Position numbers and translations under genes: made by a program
Source of the DNA: Pictodentalium vernedei
Lineage: Eukaryota; Mollusca; Scaphopoda; Dentaliida; Dentaliidae
Length of the DNA stretch: 64,000 bases
NCBI GenBank assembly: GCA_031216915.1
Contig: CM062297.1
Location: 531,610,971 to 531,674,970, forward strand
Reading direction: 5' to 3'
Shown: one piece after another, positions 53,305 through 63,681 of the stretch
How positions within the stretch are numbered: position 1 is the first letter of the stretch
Layout of the letters: each line of letters begins with the position of its first letter
Notes under the pieces: generated by a model
What the model saw: only the letters and a program-made list of their open reading frames with translations
Told to the model about the DNA's origin: nothing
Databases searched by the model: none

Positions 53305-55528
53305 AGCTCGCCTACATCTGTAAGATGTGGTGAGCTATTGTGATAACCTCGGGCGTCGGCGTCCGGCATGTCCAATATTGAAAGATTTAATGTTAAGGTT
53401 AATTTCTCAAACATCAGTGGGCTCAGGCCTTTGATATTGCATATGTAGGTTGTATGGGACTATCAGAACAGTATTTAACCCTGATACTATGACTTTTTTC
53501 AAATTTCACCTAAAATTTTCTGCCAAAAGTTGTAAGAATTTGCGTTTAGGTGTCGTAAGAATTTGTGTTAAAGTCAACTTTTGTGCAGATTGTGCTGCTT
53601 TAACTTCTCATTACTGTTGATTTTCATATTTCAATAATAACTGTAGGTATTAACCCTACTGTATGCAGAAATTTAACGAAAATTTTCTTTTTTTTCACTC
53701 AAAATTTTCATGTTTTTCTCGGACTTAGTAAATTTTAAGTTCTAAAAGTTTGTGTTTAGGTGAGGTGTTAAGGTGAGTTCTCAAAGATCAGTGGGCTCAG
53801 GCCTTTGATATTGCATATGTAGGTTGTAGGGGACTATCAGAACAGTATTTAACCCTGATACTACGACTTTTTTCCAAATTTCACCTAAAATTTTCTGCCA
53901 AAAGTTGTAAGAATTTGCATTTAGGTGTTGTAAGAATTTGCGTTAAAGTCAGCTTTTGTGCAGATTGTGGTGCTTTAACTTCTCATTACTGTTGAATTTC
54001 AAATTTCAATAACAACTGTAAGTGTTAACCCGACTGTATGCAGAAATTTAACGCAAATTTTCTTTTTTTTCAGTCAAAATTTTCATGTTTTTCTCGGACT
54101 TAGTAAATTTTAAGTTCTAAAAGTTTGTGTTAAGGTGAGGTGTTAAGGTGAGTTCTCAAAGATCAGTGGGCTCAGGCCTTTGATATTGCATATGTAGGTT
54201 GTAGGGGACTATCAGAACAGTATTTAACCCTGATACTACGACTTTTTTCCAAATTTTACCTAAAATTTTCTGCCAAAAGTTGTTGTAAGAATTTACGTTT
54301 AGGTGTTGTAAGAATTTGCGTTAAAGTCAGCTTTTGTGCAGATTGTGCTGCTTTAACTTCTCATTACTGTTGATTTTCATATTTCAATAACAACTGTAGG
54401 TATTAACCCTACTGTATGCAGAAATTTAACACAAATTTTCTTTTTTTCAGTCAAAATTTTTATGTTTTTCTCGGACTTAGTAAATTTTAAGTTGTAAAAC
54501 TTTGTAAACTTTGTGTTTAGGTGAGTTGTGTTTCTATGTGTCTTTCCAGGCGATTAATATTCTACACTTGGGTTACTGAACTCCATTGCAGTAATATTTA
54601 ACCCTCATTACATGCATATTTGAGGAATTTGAGGCTGATTTTCTGCCAAAACTTGTTGTAAGAATTAGCGTTTAGGTGTTGTAAGAATTTGCGTTAAAGT
54701 CAGCTTTTGTGCAGATTGTGGTGCCTTCACCTCTCATTACTGTTTATTTTCTCATTTCAATAACAACTGTAGGTATTAGCCCTACTGTATGCAGAAATTT
54801 AACTGATTTCTTTTCTTTTTTTCAGTCACAATGTTCACGTTTTTCTCTGACTTACTCAATTTTAAGTTCTAAAAGTTTGTTAAGGTGAGGTGTTAAGGTG
54901 AGTTCTGTTTGTATGTGTCTTTCCAGGCAATTGATATTGTACGCATGGGTTACTAAACTACATTGCGGTAACGTTGCGCCCTTATTACATGCATTTTTGA
55001 GGAATTTGAGGGGGATTTTTGGGACTTATATTCACTTTCTTTAAAAAAAATTTTTTTTAACTTTTTTTTTTTTATTTAATACTTTCTCATACTTGTTACT
55101 AGTAACATTAAGGCTTATTTTAGTTGTTGATGTGATGTATTTTTGTTAGGACTTATAGTCACTTTTTTGAACGAATGTTTTTCCGCAACTCCTCTTTAAC
55201 CAATGAATGTACTTCAATTACAATTTCCGTGATTTATGAAAGCCTTTCCTAATTCTTATTTATGCTTTATATGTGGCCTCACGATTCATATTCTTAATCA
55301 TAAACATTTCTAAAAGAAAAAAATGCTTTTATATCCAATGATTCTATGTTGAATTGATATATAATAAATGCAGAAATATAGACTTTCCAAAGCCATCACA
55401 TAAACCATATTAATCATTTGATGTCTAGTTAATGATTTATATTAACTAAATATTAGGCATGTTACATTGGAACAACATTATCAAGCGCGAATGTAGGTGA
55501 GCGTTGGGATGTAACATCCCTCTTGTTA
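53305..55528 (+). mobile_element. TAGCTCGCC-type non-autonomous element with 375-bp tandem repeats
   Basis: The 5' end is 'TTTT|AGCTCGCCTACATCTG' with inner partner 'GATGTGGTGAGCTATTG'. The 3' end is 'GTAGGTGAGCG', followed by a tight hairpin GGGATGT-A-ACATCCC and 'TCTTGTTA'. Three clear units of 374-375 bp start at about 53415, 53789 and 54164 ('CAGTGGGCTCAGGCCTTTGA') and decayed units follow to about 55020. No coding capacity. It has interrupted the 190-bp-class repeat. Confidence 0.7.
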
Positions 55529-56732
55529 TATTTGTATTCCTAATGGGGAGCCAATTTTTAACATGGTGCAATATGTGGAAAATACTTTAAAAATCTGCAG
55601 ATCCACCTGGCAGAAACTTTAAATATTTGGTATATAGCATCCTCACAGGAGTGGATTAAAGTTTGTTCAAATCAAGTCCCTGGGTTCATTTTTGGACACC
55701 AAATTTTTACTTCGTGCAATATGAAAAAATATTTCTTCAAAGTTCTTCTTTAAAGATCCAGTAGACAGAATCTTTTGATATTTGGTAAGAAAACAAATTT
55801 TACTTCAAACAAATGTTCTGATTTAATCTGTTTGTGAATATGTAAGGCCACATAGCGAGAAAGCCCTAATTTGTCAGAACTACCCTGTCTCAATCATGTT
55901 AACTGACATTTTATTCCATTTCTTCACACAATGGCTTCCAGGGCACTGTACATTTCGTCAATTTCAATCCAAAATTTTAACCAACCTAGGAGCATAATTT
56001 CAAGCCCAACATAGGATGTGTGCCAGGTGGGGGAAGTAGGGGGTTGAAAAACCAACATCCTTTTTCTTAGCATTTTTGGCTACAGGCATTGTAATATACT
56101 CACATGTGCAAGGTGTCACTTCCCTTTTGCTTCCATCTTTCTAGTCCCTTAACAGTAACACACTTATTCCTTGTAGGTAACTTGATCCAGGTGACTTACT
56201 TATTCCTGTGGTTTTATTTGTAAAAAATTTTCTCAGAAAATTAGTTAGTTTTTAGTTGAAAGTTGGTTCAGCTCAACTTTGTTGGAGATATTGTAAGAGT
56301 TTAGGTTCAGCTCAATTTCTCTGATTTTTTTTGTGGTTGGACACATCAAAGGTGTGCTAGGAGCAAATTATTTCCTTTCAAACCACTTAAGCCGTACGGT
56401 CTGAGTTACATCTTGCAGCAGTTTAGAAATCAAAGCCATAAGAATGGTATTGCCTTCCTAATGTTGAGTTTTTTCAGCTAAGATTGATCTTTGATTGGTT
56501 AAAAGTATTTTTTTACACTTCCCTAATATCCAAAAAGTTTTAACTAGAAATTCCTGTATTCTCATATTTTTTCACAGGAAAGTCTGAGATTCTGTAATCA
56601 GGGAGGAGACTTTTTTTGATGCACTTTCTGAATATTATGTCTCTCTCCATTCACTCAAATAATTGTGTTATTGAAAGTTCAAGGTTTAGACTCATCATCA
56701 ATTTCAAAAACAAAAGAACATGGTATTAATCA

Positions 56733-56995
56733 GGGTTCGTATAGGTCTGGGAATCCTGAAAAAGTTGTTTTTTCCAGGCCTGGAAGTTTTGCAAAAGGGA
56801 GGGAGGGGGGAGGTTGCTGTAGTCTATAAAAGTCTTGGAAATTTGTCAAGGTAACGATACAGCAGGCCATTCCACGAAAAGTATGCGTAAAAAACCCTGA
56901 AAAGAGGGCATTGTGGTCATACTAATGAGGGAAAGATCATGGAAATTGGGTAAAAAGTCTTGGGAACGTCATGGAATTTGATGTACGAACCTTCT
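56733..56995. mobile_element. Short hAT-like MITE
   Basis: 'CAGGGTTCGTATAGGTCTGG' at the left and 'TGATGTACGAACCTTC' at the right are loosely inverted. CAGGGTT-type tips are common in hAT elements. No 8-bp target duplication could be confirmed by eye. Confidence 0.35.
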
Positions 56996-57098
56996 TTGTC
57001 AACTTCCAAATGATGGCTTTTGGAAATCAGTTGCAGGGTCTGGTTTGAATAGTATTGATTACAATTGTCATTTACAACTGCTTCGTCTGTTTTTCTAG

Positions 57099-57179
57099 AA
57101 CTGGTGTCAAGAATTCAAGAAATGGTTGGGGTCTGAGAGATTATCAGTATATGCTGTCAGCACTGATAAACGCATTGAA
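57099..57179 (+). CDS. RAD54B: Internal exon of a RAD54B-like Swi2/Snf2 DNA helicase
   Basis: An 81-base block in phase 0-0, preceded by a pyrimidine tract and AG ('GTCTGTTTTTCTAG') and followed by a consensus donor GTAAGT. It translates to 27 residues beginning 'NWCQEFKKWLGSERLSVY'. The NW..EF.KWLGSER motif is the segment after helicase motif Ia in RAD54B, a nuclear ATP-dependent translocase that works with RAD51 in homologous recombination. The paralogue RAD54L differs here (GKWLGGR-type). No other exon of the gene could be recognised in the window, so flanking introns are long and filled with repeats. This is the only clear host coding sequence I see. Confidence 0.65.
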
Positions 57180-57239
57180 GTAAGTTTGCATATCAAATAG
57201 TTGACATTCAGAGGACTGACAAATTTCTGTGGTATTTTT

Positions 57240-57600
57240 AGCTCACCTGTGTGAAACGCAGGATGAGCTATAGTTACTTCTCTTCATCCATCATGAACAC
57301 AGTGCCTGTAACATCTTCTCCAAAACCCCAAGGACTGATTTCAGTGGAATGTGAAGGAATTGTTTGTTGTGATATCACATTTTGATTGTGTTCAGAGTTG
57401 TTGTGCCCCATGGGGAAGAGGTGAACAAAAATCTTCTACATTCTGAGAAAACCATTTTTTCATGAAATGATCGATGCAGTTAGCTGATATTGAATGTGCA
57501 ACTTCCTTTCGTTGTGCACATTCATGTTTATTTGAGGGGCAGTATTTGCAGTTCTGAGAGAGGCAGTCTATTTGGGTCCACACAAAAAGTCAATTTTTAG
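57240..57600 (+). mobile_element. 5' end of another TAGCTCACC-type element
   Basis: 'TTTTT|AGCTCACCTGTGTG' with 'GCAGGATGAGCTATAG' follows the RAD54B-like exon by 60 bases, inside the presumed intron. No matching 3' end was found nearby, so it is probably truncated. Confidence 0.5.
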
Positions 57601-57649
57601 AACCTCCAGCCCAATTTCAGTTTGGAACCTAATATGAGTGGATGGCATG

Positions 57650-58862
57650 TACTTGATTTTTGCTGAACAATTTACAGTCCACCCTGTGAAGGGTCTTGGA
57701 AAGTCCTTGAATTTCAATGCCTGTCTTGAAAAGTGCTTAAATTGACTTTTCCCCTTGAATTACCACCACTCCCCTTGAAAAGTCCTTGAATCCTGGACCC
57801 CAACCTACTCTGCTAAAAAATCCCCCCCAAAATGCCACGTTTTAGTGCCCAAAATAACAAAGAAATTTGGGAATTCGCTGTAGCATATTAAAGTTTAAAA
57901 CACGAATAGTATAATACGCCTGTGTGCTCTGCACACTACTTTTCTTGTTCTTCATGATAATGAGAGAAAACACAAGTACACAAATTACGATGACGTTTAT
58001 GGTTTCGTTTTGGAAGCACGTGGATTAAAAGACGCTTTGTATTTTATCAACATTTCCAGGATTATTACTCTCAAATATCATCATGCCTTTTGGAAAATGT
58101 GTAATCATTCTTGGATTAAAACGTATACGTGGCTCGCAGCAGTTAAGGATTAAAAAATGAAAGCGAACTGTACTGTTTGCAGAAAAGATTTCCAGCATGG
58201 GCAAAAGTGCTCTGAAATCCCACAGTAGAAGTGAAAAACATCGCAAACTTTTGGCTGTGACAAGCAGACGCAGTGACTGTGGTTCTCTTAATTCATTCAT
58301 GCCTTCTCGCAGGAACTTTCAAAGTGATCATAAGAAGGAAACTGAGATATGTGTTAAAACAAGTGCAACAGCTGCGAGTACTAGTCAGAGTGGAACAGTT
58401 CTGAATTTTTTTTCTGGGACTTCCATTTTGGAATCGGAGATTGTATGGGCCATTCAATGAAATTGCTCTCCTTGCAACTGCAGGTAATCTTTGTAAGCGA
58501 ACAGATACTTTGGGAAAGTTAGAAATTTTGGCACAGGCAAATGCCAGCAGGGAGAAATCTAAGGAGAAAAAACTGTTGTTCGAGAAATTGTCCCAACAAG
58601 TTGAAGAGAAATTGGCTCTCTTAAAAAAAGAAGAATTTTGAGGACAGGTACTAAGATATTTTATTATAATTACCTGATAGAATAAATTGTTCTGGTTAAA
58701 ATTGTCCCTTTATAATCTCTTTAATGGCAGTAACAAATAAACATACCATTATCAATGCCGTAATGAAACAGTCATATAGTCCTTGAAAATTGCTATTGGA
58801 GTGCTTGAAAAGTGCTTAAATAGTGCTTAAATTTGGTTTTGAAAAAAGAGTGGGAACCCTGC
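57650..58862 (+). mobile_element. hAT-like internally deleted element
   Basis: Starts with repeated 'CTTGGAAAGTCCTTGAA' and 'CTTGAAAAGTGCTTAAATT' motifs and ends with the same motifs inverted in context, then 'GTGGGAACCCTG' (58851-58862), a tip that is the complement of CAGGGTTC. The coding remnant (58090-58641) keeps only the two ends of a transposase. Boundaries are approximate. Confidence 0.45.
58090..58641 (+). pseudogene. Remnant of BED-finger hAT-family transposase
   Basis: The N-terminal part has 'NHSWIKTYTWLAAVKD', a stop, then 'CTVCRKDF' and, after a frame change, 'GKSALKSHSRSEKHRKL'. Together this is a BED-type zinc finger (C..C...H....H) as found at the start of many metazoan hAT-like proteins. 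A short linker reaches 'ESEIVWAIQ', where the frame stops. A further frame (58460-58641) resembles the C-terminal coiled segment ('KSKEKKLLFEKLSQQVEEK'). The catalytic middle is missing. It is a non-functional deletion product. Confidence 0.5.
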
Positions 58863-59188
58863 TGTGGGATCCACATGGGCTCAGAATACAATTCAATTTC
58901 TAATGTTTCTTTTCCAGAACTGCATAGCACAAGCAACTGATATTTAGTGTAGAGCAGGAGTATAATGAACATGATAAAAATTACCTGATAAGTTTTATTA
59001 TTGGCCCACATTGTTGGGAGGAGGGGGAGGAGGAGTGGGGACATGTTAACACTGAGTAATTTGAAAATCTTAAAAATCACGGGCCCAAATGCTTCCATGT
59101 TTGACATATAATACCTTTGTAAGGATGAGTTAAAAGATAATATACCATGGCTCTTCAGATTTTAATGAAGAAAATGGAGAAAACATAG

Positions 59189-59330
59189 AGAGTAATCTCT
59201 TGACTGGACTGGTTACGTGAAATAATTCATGAGAGGTGAGGGACTTTGTACAAACACGAGTGTTTTACAATATAGTCCCTCGCATCGAATGAATTATTTC
59301 ACGTATCCAGTCCATTCAAGCAATTACTCT
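59189..59330. repeat. Foldback element 3, 142 bp near-perfect palindrome
   Basis: The whole segment folds on itself: 'GACTGGACTGGTTACGTG' with 'CACGTATCCAGTCCATTC', 'AAATAATTCAT' with 'ATGAATTATTT', and the centre 'AGGGACTTTGTACAAACAC' with 'GTGTTTTACAATATAGTCCCT' in two halves. No coding content. Confidence 0.8.
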
Positions 59331-59437
59331 GTTTATTACTTTTCGTTATTATTGATAATTATATTATATAACCCATTACCTAAGGTAACGGCCAAAACCG
59401 GCCAGTACTATTCTAAAAAATTGCCATTTCATTTTCA

Positions 59438-59529
59438 TTTTTTGTCTGTAAAATATTGGTTATGACCCCTCATTGGAACGAGCTTGTTCCAATGAGGGGT
59501 CATAACCTATGTTTTTTGAGACAAAAAAT
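59438..59529. repeat. Foldback element 2 with 22-bp perfect core
   Basis: Arms 59458-59479 and 59486-59507 (GGTTATGACCCCTCATTGG...) are perfect, with a 6-base loop GAGCTT. Outer imperfect arms extend to 'TTTTTTGTCTGT' and 'GAGACAAAAAA'. Related to 48961-49061. Confidence 0.8.
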
Positions 59530-60489
59530 GAAAATAATAATTATTTAAGAATTATTTTTTGCAAGTGTTGTCTGCTTTTCATGTTAGGTAAAGAGTTAAA
59601 AAAACAATGAAGTCCCCGTTACACCCACGGCAAAGCGTCTTCGTTTTTGTGCGCACGGATACATTACCCAATTGTTGATTGCATAATTCACTTGTTCACA
59701 CCGGATATCCCAACAACTCGGCCTGTCAGACGATAAGTCGGCCTTTTACGTGGATTCTCGTGCGCGATTAGATACATGTCTGTTCAAAGGTGATTTCATG
59801 GAGAAAATAGCAAAAGAGAAGGAGGAAAATGGTCGTTTTGAGTCGGTAAGTGTTTATTTTCCATGTCTGTTCCTTTTTACGTTGTAAAATGTCATTGAAG
59901 TGGAATACTCTTTACTTGAAATCTGATTTTCTAAATTTTATCGCCGAATTTCAATTTCAACTGGCATATTTTGCTGCAAATATTCATCACGCCTTCAGTT
60001 ATCACTGTTCCTACCAATATTTAACATCTTTTCGCCCCTTTCATGCCAGAAAACTGTTCAATGTTTGAAATCAATACCCCAAAATATGCATTATTCATAA
60101 CGATATGTCAGTTGATAAAGATAAGACGGCCTGGGGAGGAATGATTGGTCGGCCTGATCTATCCAATTTAAGATTTTCCAACCAGGTTGACTTATCCTTC
60201 TCCTCAATACCCACCTTATGAAAAATTCAGAATTGAAGATTCAAGATTGCAATTTTAAACATTTCGTGGTCATGGAAGTGTCCCGTAGATGCCAGACATT
60301 GAAGGGGGTATTAGTTGATGGCGGTTTACTAACTATTTTTGGACAAATATGCCGGTTGAAACGGAAATTCGTGGATAAAAAATGATCAGTCAGAGATTCT
60401 CGTGGAGATTATTCCCTTGGCTCAATAAATTAGGGGTGAAAATGAAAATATTTATGTAGAATGAACACTTACCGACTCGGAACGTCCGT

Positions 60490-60693
60490 ATTTTTATACT
60501 GTACCAATGACCCAGACTTAGCTGGTGCTAACTCCACAAAAACCAGGGCCAAACACAAATTTTGCCCCCCAATCCCCAAAATTTGCATCCAAAACAAAAA
60601 GAAATCATGTCCTAAAGGACCTCCATAGTACGACTCTACTGCGCATGCGCAGTGACGCAGTCGTCCCGAAATTGGCGCCAAATATCATTCTCT
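60490..60693 (-). repeat. DIRS left inverted terminal repeat, copy D
   Basis: Inverted match to 4105-4333, ending where 'GGCGCCAAATATCATTCT' is reached. It includes 'CTACTGCGCATGCGCAGTG' and the TTGGCGCCAA element, both candidate promoter sites. The outermost 34 bases are reproduced in A's ICR. Confidence 0.88.
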
Positions 60694-61578
60694 GTTTGGC
60701 CCTTCATCAGTCAACATCTCACTGATCTTTGTGCTTGTAAATCTCAGTTTAAAGGATGCCAGACACGTAATTCTTGGAGAAAATGTGATTCTAAGGAGGA
60801 TAGAAGGAGGAGAGGAAAAAAGAAGTGGCAAAAAATAATCAGGGCTGTACTTAAAATTTTTTGTTAAAATTATGTTAAGTTGCCTATTTTCGAGGCAAAC
60901 GCCTCTTGTTGTCATTCTTGCTAATTGTTGCACTGCTTATTCAGTGTTTCCTCTCCCCTAACCTTCTAAAGTCCCCCCTTGCAATTCTCCCATGCTTTTG
61001 GCATATTTTTGAGAAGTTTCATTTCTAAAATTTCCCTGGGAGAGTTGCTTGGTTACAGAATGTTTTCTGTTATTTTCCCCATAGTTACGTTTTCACCCAT
61101 GGGTGTATAACGTTTGTGTTCTGCATCTTCCATCTGATGTTCTGCAGATTCTCCCCTGGGAGTCTCTGTTTTGCATCAGATAGAGTGTAATTGAGGACTG
61201 ATTCCGGGCCAGTTTTTTCAGTGCCTGGAGTCATGTTTTCTTCTGTGTTTACACTGTTTGTTTTCATTGGCAACAGCCTTTTTTGAGGGGGGCTGTTTGC
61301 CTTTGAGGTAGTTTATCTCATTATAAGATACATTTATATTATCCGAAAGTGTCTCATTAATTATTTTATATAATTTTAAAATTTTTGACCACACTTTGCC
61401 ATCGGATCCATCGGGGCTCAACGTTACTTTTCAGCAACTTGGGCTTCTCTGAAAAAATATTTTTTCAAAATTATTTTGTTTTGCAATTGTTTTTTCATTT
61501 ATTAATGGATCATGTTATTATGTATCTTTGTGTCAGGGGTTTTTGCGAGTAACTAGGACTTATTGTTGTTCCTTCACA
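60694..61578 (+). promoter_or_regulatory. DIRS D 5' leader
   Basis: Non-coding leader between the left terminal repeat and the gag ATG. Homologous leaders are seen in B (4334-5010), G and E (32390-33240). Just before gag there is an acceptor-like tract ending TTTGTGTCAG (61533), which could receive a splice from an upstream donor. No TATA box is obvious. Confidence 0.5.
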
Positions 61579-63681
61579 ATGAAAGGAACTTGTTCAAATT
61601 GTAATAGGAAGAAATCTTCCTCTGACTTTCATGATTATTGCATAAATTGTAGTCAGTGTTCTCGCATTAATCCCTGTCCTGTATGTGAACATTGGGATGA
61701 GAAACATTGGAAACGTGTGTCACGATATGTTGTTTCTGGAGAAAGAGCGATGCCGGCTCTTTCTCCACAAGGTCACTCTACTCTCTCAGTTTCTATTTCA
61801 GAGGAACCAGAACAGGGTGATGTTTCCATGTTATCTTCTTCAAGTGTGCGTCCGTCGTCACAATTAAATACAGAGCTAGCGGCAAAAGTGCTCATGGAGA
61901 TTAGACAAATGTCGTCCGCTAGCTCGCCCGGTGTAGCGTCCATTCACCGAATGGTTCGGCAGCCGGGTTCGTCCGATGCGGTCCAAGAGGAAATTTTGGG
62001 TGATGCGAGCACTATAAAAATAATAGATGCACACCCAGTGACGGCGGATAGTGAACGAGAACGGAGGAAGCCTTTTAGTCCGGTTCCTAGCTCGTCCAGG
62101 TCCAGCCGGGCCGCGAGCGAGAGAGGCCCCTCTCTCGTACAACAACATCTGGGACCAGATGTTGTGGTACAAAATGTGTCTTTAGCGGAGCATACGTCCG
62201 TCGCTCGGGACGCTCCGTTGTATAAGCAGTCCGCAGAGACTGTTAAGGCTTCCTCTTCTCGCCGGCGCACACGACCGCACCTTGGCTGCGTGACCTCCGA
62301 TATCTTGCCAGCTTCGCCGAGGAAGGATTATTCGGCGACCAGGTCACACCATCCGGCAGCCAGGGACTCGAGACCGATGGACTCCGGACGTTCGCATAGG
62401 AAAAGTATGCGGGAGCCATCCGATGCGGAGCTGCCCTCGGCAAAGCAGCGAAAGACCGCTCCTCCGCAGGTCTCGACGTCGGACATTCTAGTGCAGATAG
62501 CACAGCTTATCGCAGCATCCCAGCAGCCGACAGAGACGGTGTCGGATCGAGAATTATCCGACGGCGCTGGGTCGGTACGCTCCGCCGAAGCATCGGGGGC
62601 GGACGACCGGGAACATCGGGAGGTCCGACCGGATGGTGAAAGGGATACGGATGAATTGGAGCTATCCCTTTCGGAACAACACAAAGCTGCCGTAGACTTC
62701 ATCCGGCACTTTCTTCCTCAAGTTGTTCCGTCGGGCCAGACTGCTGCGCTTCCGGACAGGAGAATTATAGCGTCATTGGACTCTGATTTTTTCGAGCGGT
62801 TCAGGGACATCGCTCCCGAGTTTCCGTCGCAGTCCAATAATGTTGCAAGAACATTTGAATTATTGAACGACGCTATTTTTAAACTTGCTTCCAGGACAGG
62901 GAAAGCAGGCTTCTTGTCCGCAAATACTCTCAACCTGCCTTTCATTAATGCAAGGAATAAATTCGACACGGCAGGTCAGGGTATACCGAGAGTTCCTCTG
63001 CGTATGGACGACGAGGCGGAAGACTTAGAGCTATCATTACCGTCGTCAGCTTCTATTCCAACCGCAGTGTTGGAAACAGCTATTGCGTCTAACAGAGCCA
63101 ATTTAGATGCCTTATCTTACGCAGATCACCTTACGAAGGCGTTATCACTGCGTCTTCAAGGGGAAGAGTTTCAGGATATACAATCCTCCTTAAGACTTCT
63201 TTCAAGGGCAGTAGCTTATTCCACGTGTAACTCCGCCCTTTCAGTGGCTAATCTGGAGTTGGTTAGACGTGACGCAGCCCTGTCTACATCCACACTAGTG
63301 GATTCTAAGGTGAAGAACTCTCTTAGAGTCGCTTCGGTCTCAGGAGATCTTCTCTTTGACGGCAAGCTTTCCGCTATTTATGATAATATTAAAAAGAAAG
63401 CTAGTGATTCTCTGTTGTTTAGATCCGCTCCTAAAAGGTCGGATTCAGCAGACACGAATAAGGCGGGCACTTCTGGGTCTTATCCGCCCAAGAGAGGTTC
63501 CTATAGAGGTTCCGGTGCGTCCTCTAGCTCTTATTCGAGAGACCGTCAGGATAGCGACTCTCGTTCGGGACGTCCTTCAGGCCGGGACAATCGGTCGGAC
63601 GCCCCGAGGTCGACGAGGCGAGGTGCGGGTCGTGGAAGACGTGGTTTCTCCTACCGCAGGCCTCGCAGATCCAGGAGGTGA
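61579..63681 (+). CDS. gag: DIRS Gag-like protein, intact (copy D)
   Basis: 700 codons from ATG 61579; the frame is open a little further upstream but only from non-ATG codons, and this ATG matches the start at 5011 in copy B. The N-terminus is a compact Cys-rich block of three CxxC-like pairs ('CSNCNRKKSSSDF', 'CINCSQCSRINPCPVC') that may bind zinc. A long Ser/Arg/Glu-rich region follows, then a central folded-looking region ('DILVQIAQLIAASQQ' to 'YADHLTKALSLRLQGEEF', with 'ALSVANLELVRRDAAL') likely to mediate self-assembly. An Arg/Ser/Gly tail ends the protein. The stop TGA at 63679-63681 has the context AGG-AGG-TGA-TGG. The next frame (+1) is RT; the same frame past the TGA is also open. 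Confidence 0.88.
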   Translation: MKGTCSNCNRKKSSSDFHDYCINCSQCSRINPCPVCEHWDEKHWKRVSRYVVSGERAMPALSPQGHSTLSVSISEEPEQGDVSMLSSSSVRPSSQLNTELAAKVLMEIRQMSSASSPGVASIHRMVRQPGSSDAVQEEILGDASTIKIIDAHPVTADSERERRKPFSPVPSSSRSSRAASERGPSLVQQHLGPDVVVQNVSLAEHTSVARDAPLYKQSAETVKASSSRRRTRPHLGCVTSDILPASPRKDYSATRSHHPAARDSRPMDSGRSHRKSMREPSDAELPSAKQRKTAPPQVSTSDILVQIAQLIAASQQPTETVSDRELSDGAGSVRSAEASGADDREHREVRPDGERDTDELELSLSEQHKAAVDFIRHFLPQVVPSGQTAALPDRRIIASLDSDFFERFRDIAPEFPSQSNNVARTFELLNDAIFKLASRTGKAGFLSANTLNLPFINARNKFDTAGQGIPRVPLRMDDEAEDLELSLPSSASIPTAVLETAIASNRANLDALSYADHLTKALSLRLQGEEFQDIQSSLRLLSRAVAYSTCNSALSVANLELVRRDAALSTSTLVDSKVKNSLRVASVSGDLLFDGKLSAIYDNIKKKASDSLLFRSAPKRSDSADTNKAGTSGSYPPKRGSYRGSGASSSSYSRDRQDSDSRSGRPSGRDNRSDAPRSTRRGAGRGRRGFSYRRPRRSRR

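Larger units (their letters stand above)
51640..55790. repeat. Diverged units of about 190 bp, split by a nested element
   Basis: Units share 'TTTGTTCAA', 'TCCCTGG', 'CAGTATGAG' or 'CAATATG', 'TTTCAGATCC' and 'TTTGGTATACAGCATCCT'. Seen at about 51640-51930, 53090-53304 and 55528-55790. The interruption 53305-55528 is a separate element. 52037-52072 is the 3' terminus of a TAGCTCACC-type element ('CAGGTGAGCACCTC', then an imperfect hairpin 'AGGCCCCATGAAGCCT', then 'CTTGTT'). 52545-52565 is a G21 run. Confidence 0.55.

Noticed and set aside
61876-62969. Several minus-strand ORFs over the gag of copy D
   Set aside because: Shadows of a GC-richer coding region; no conservation in copies B or G.
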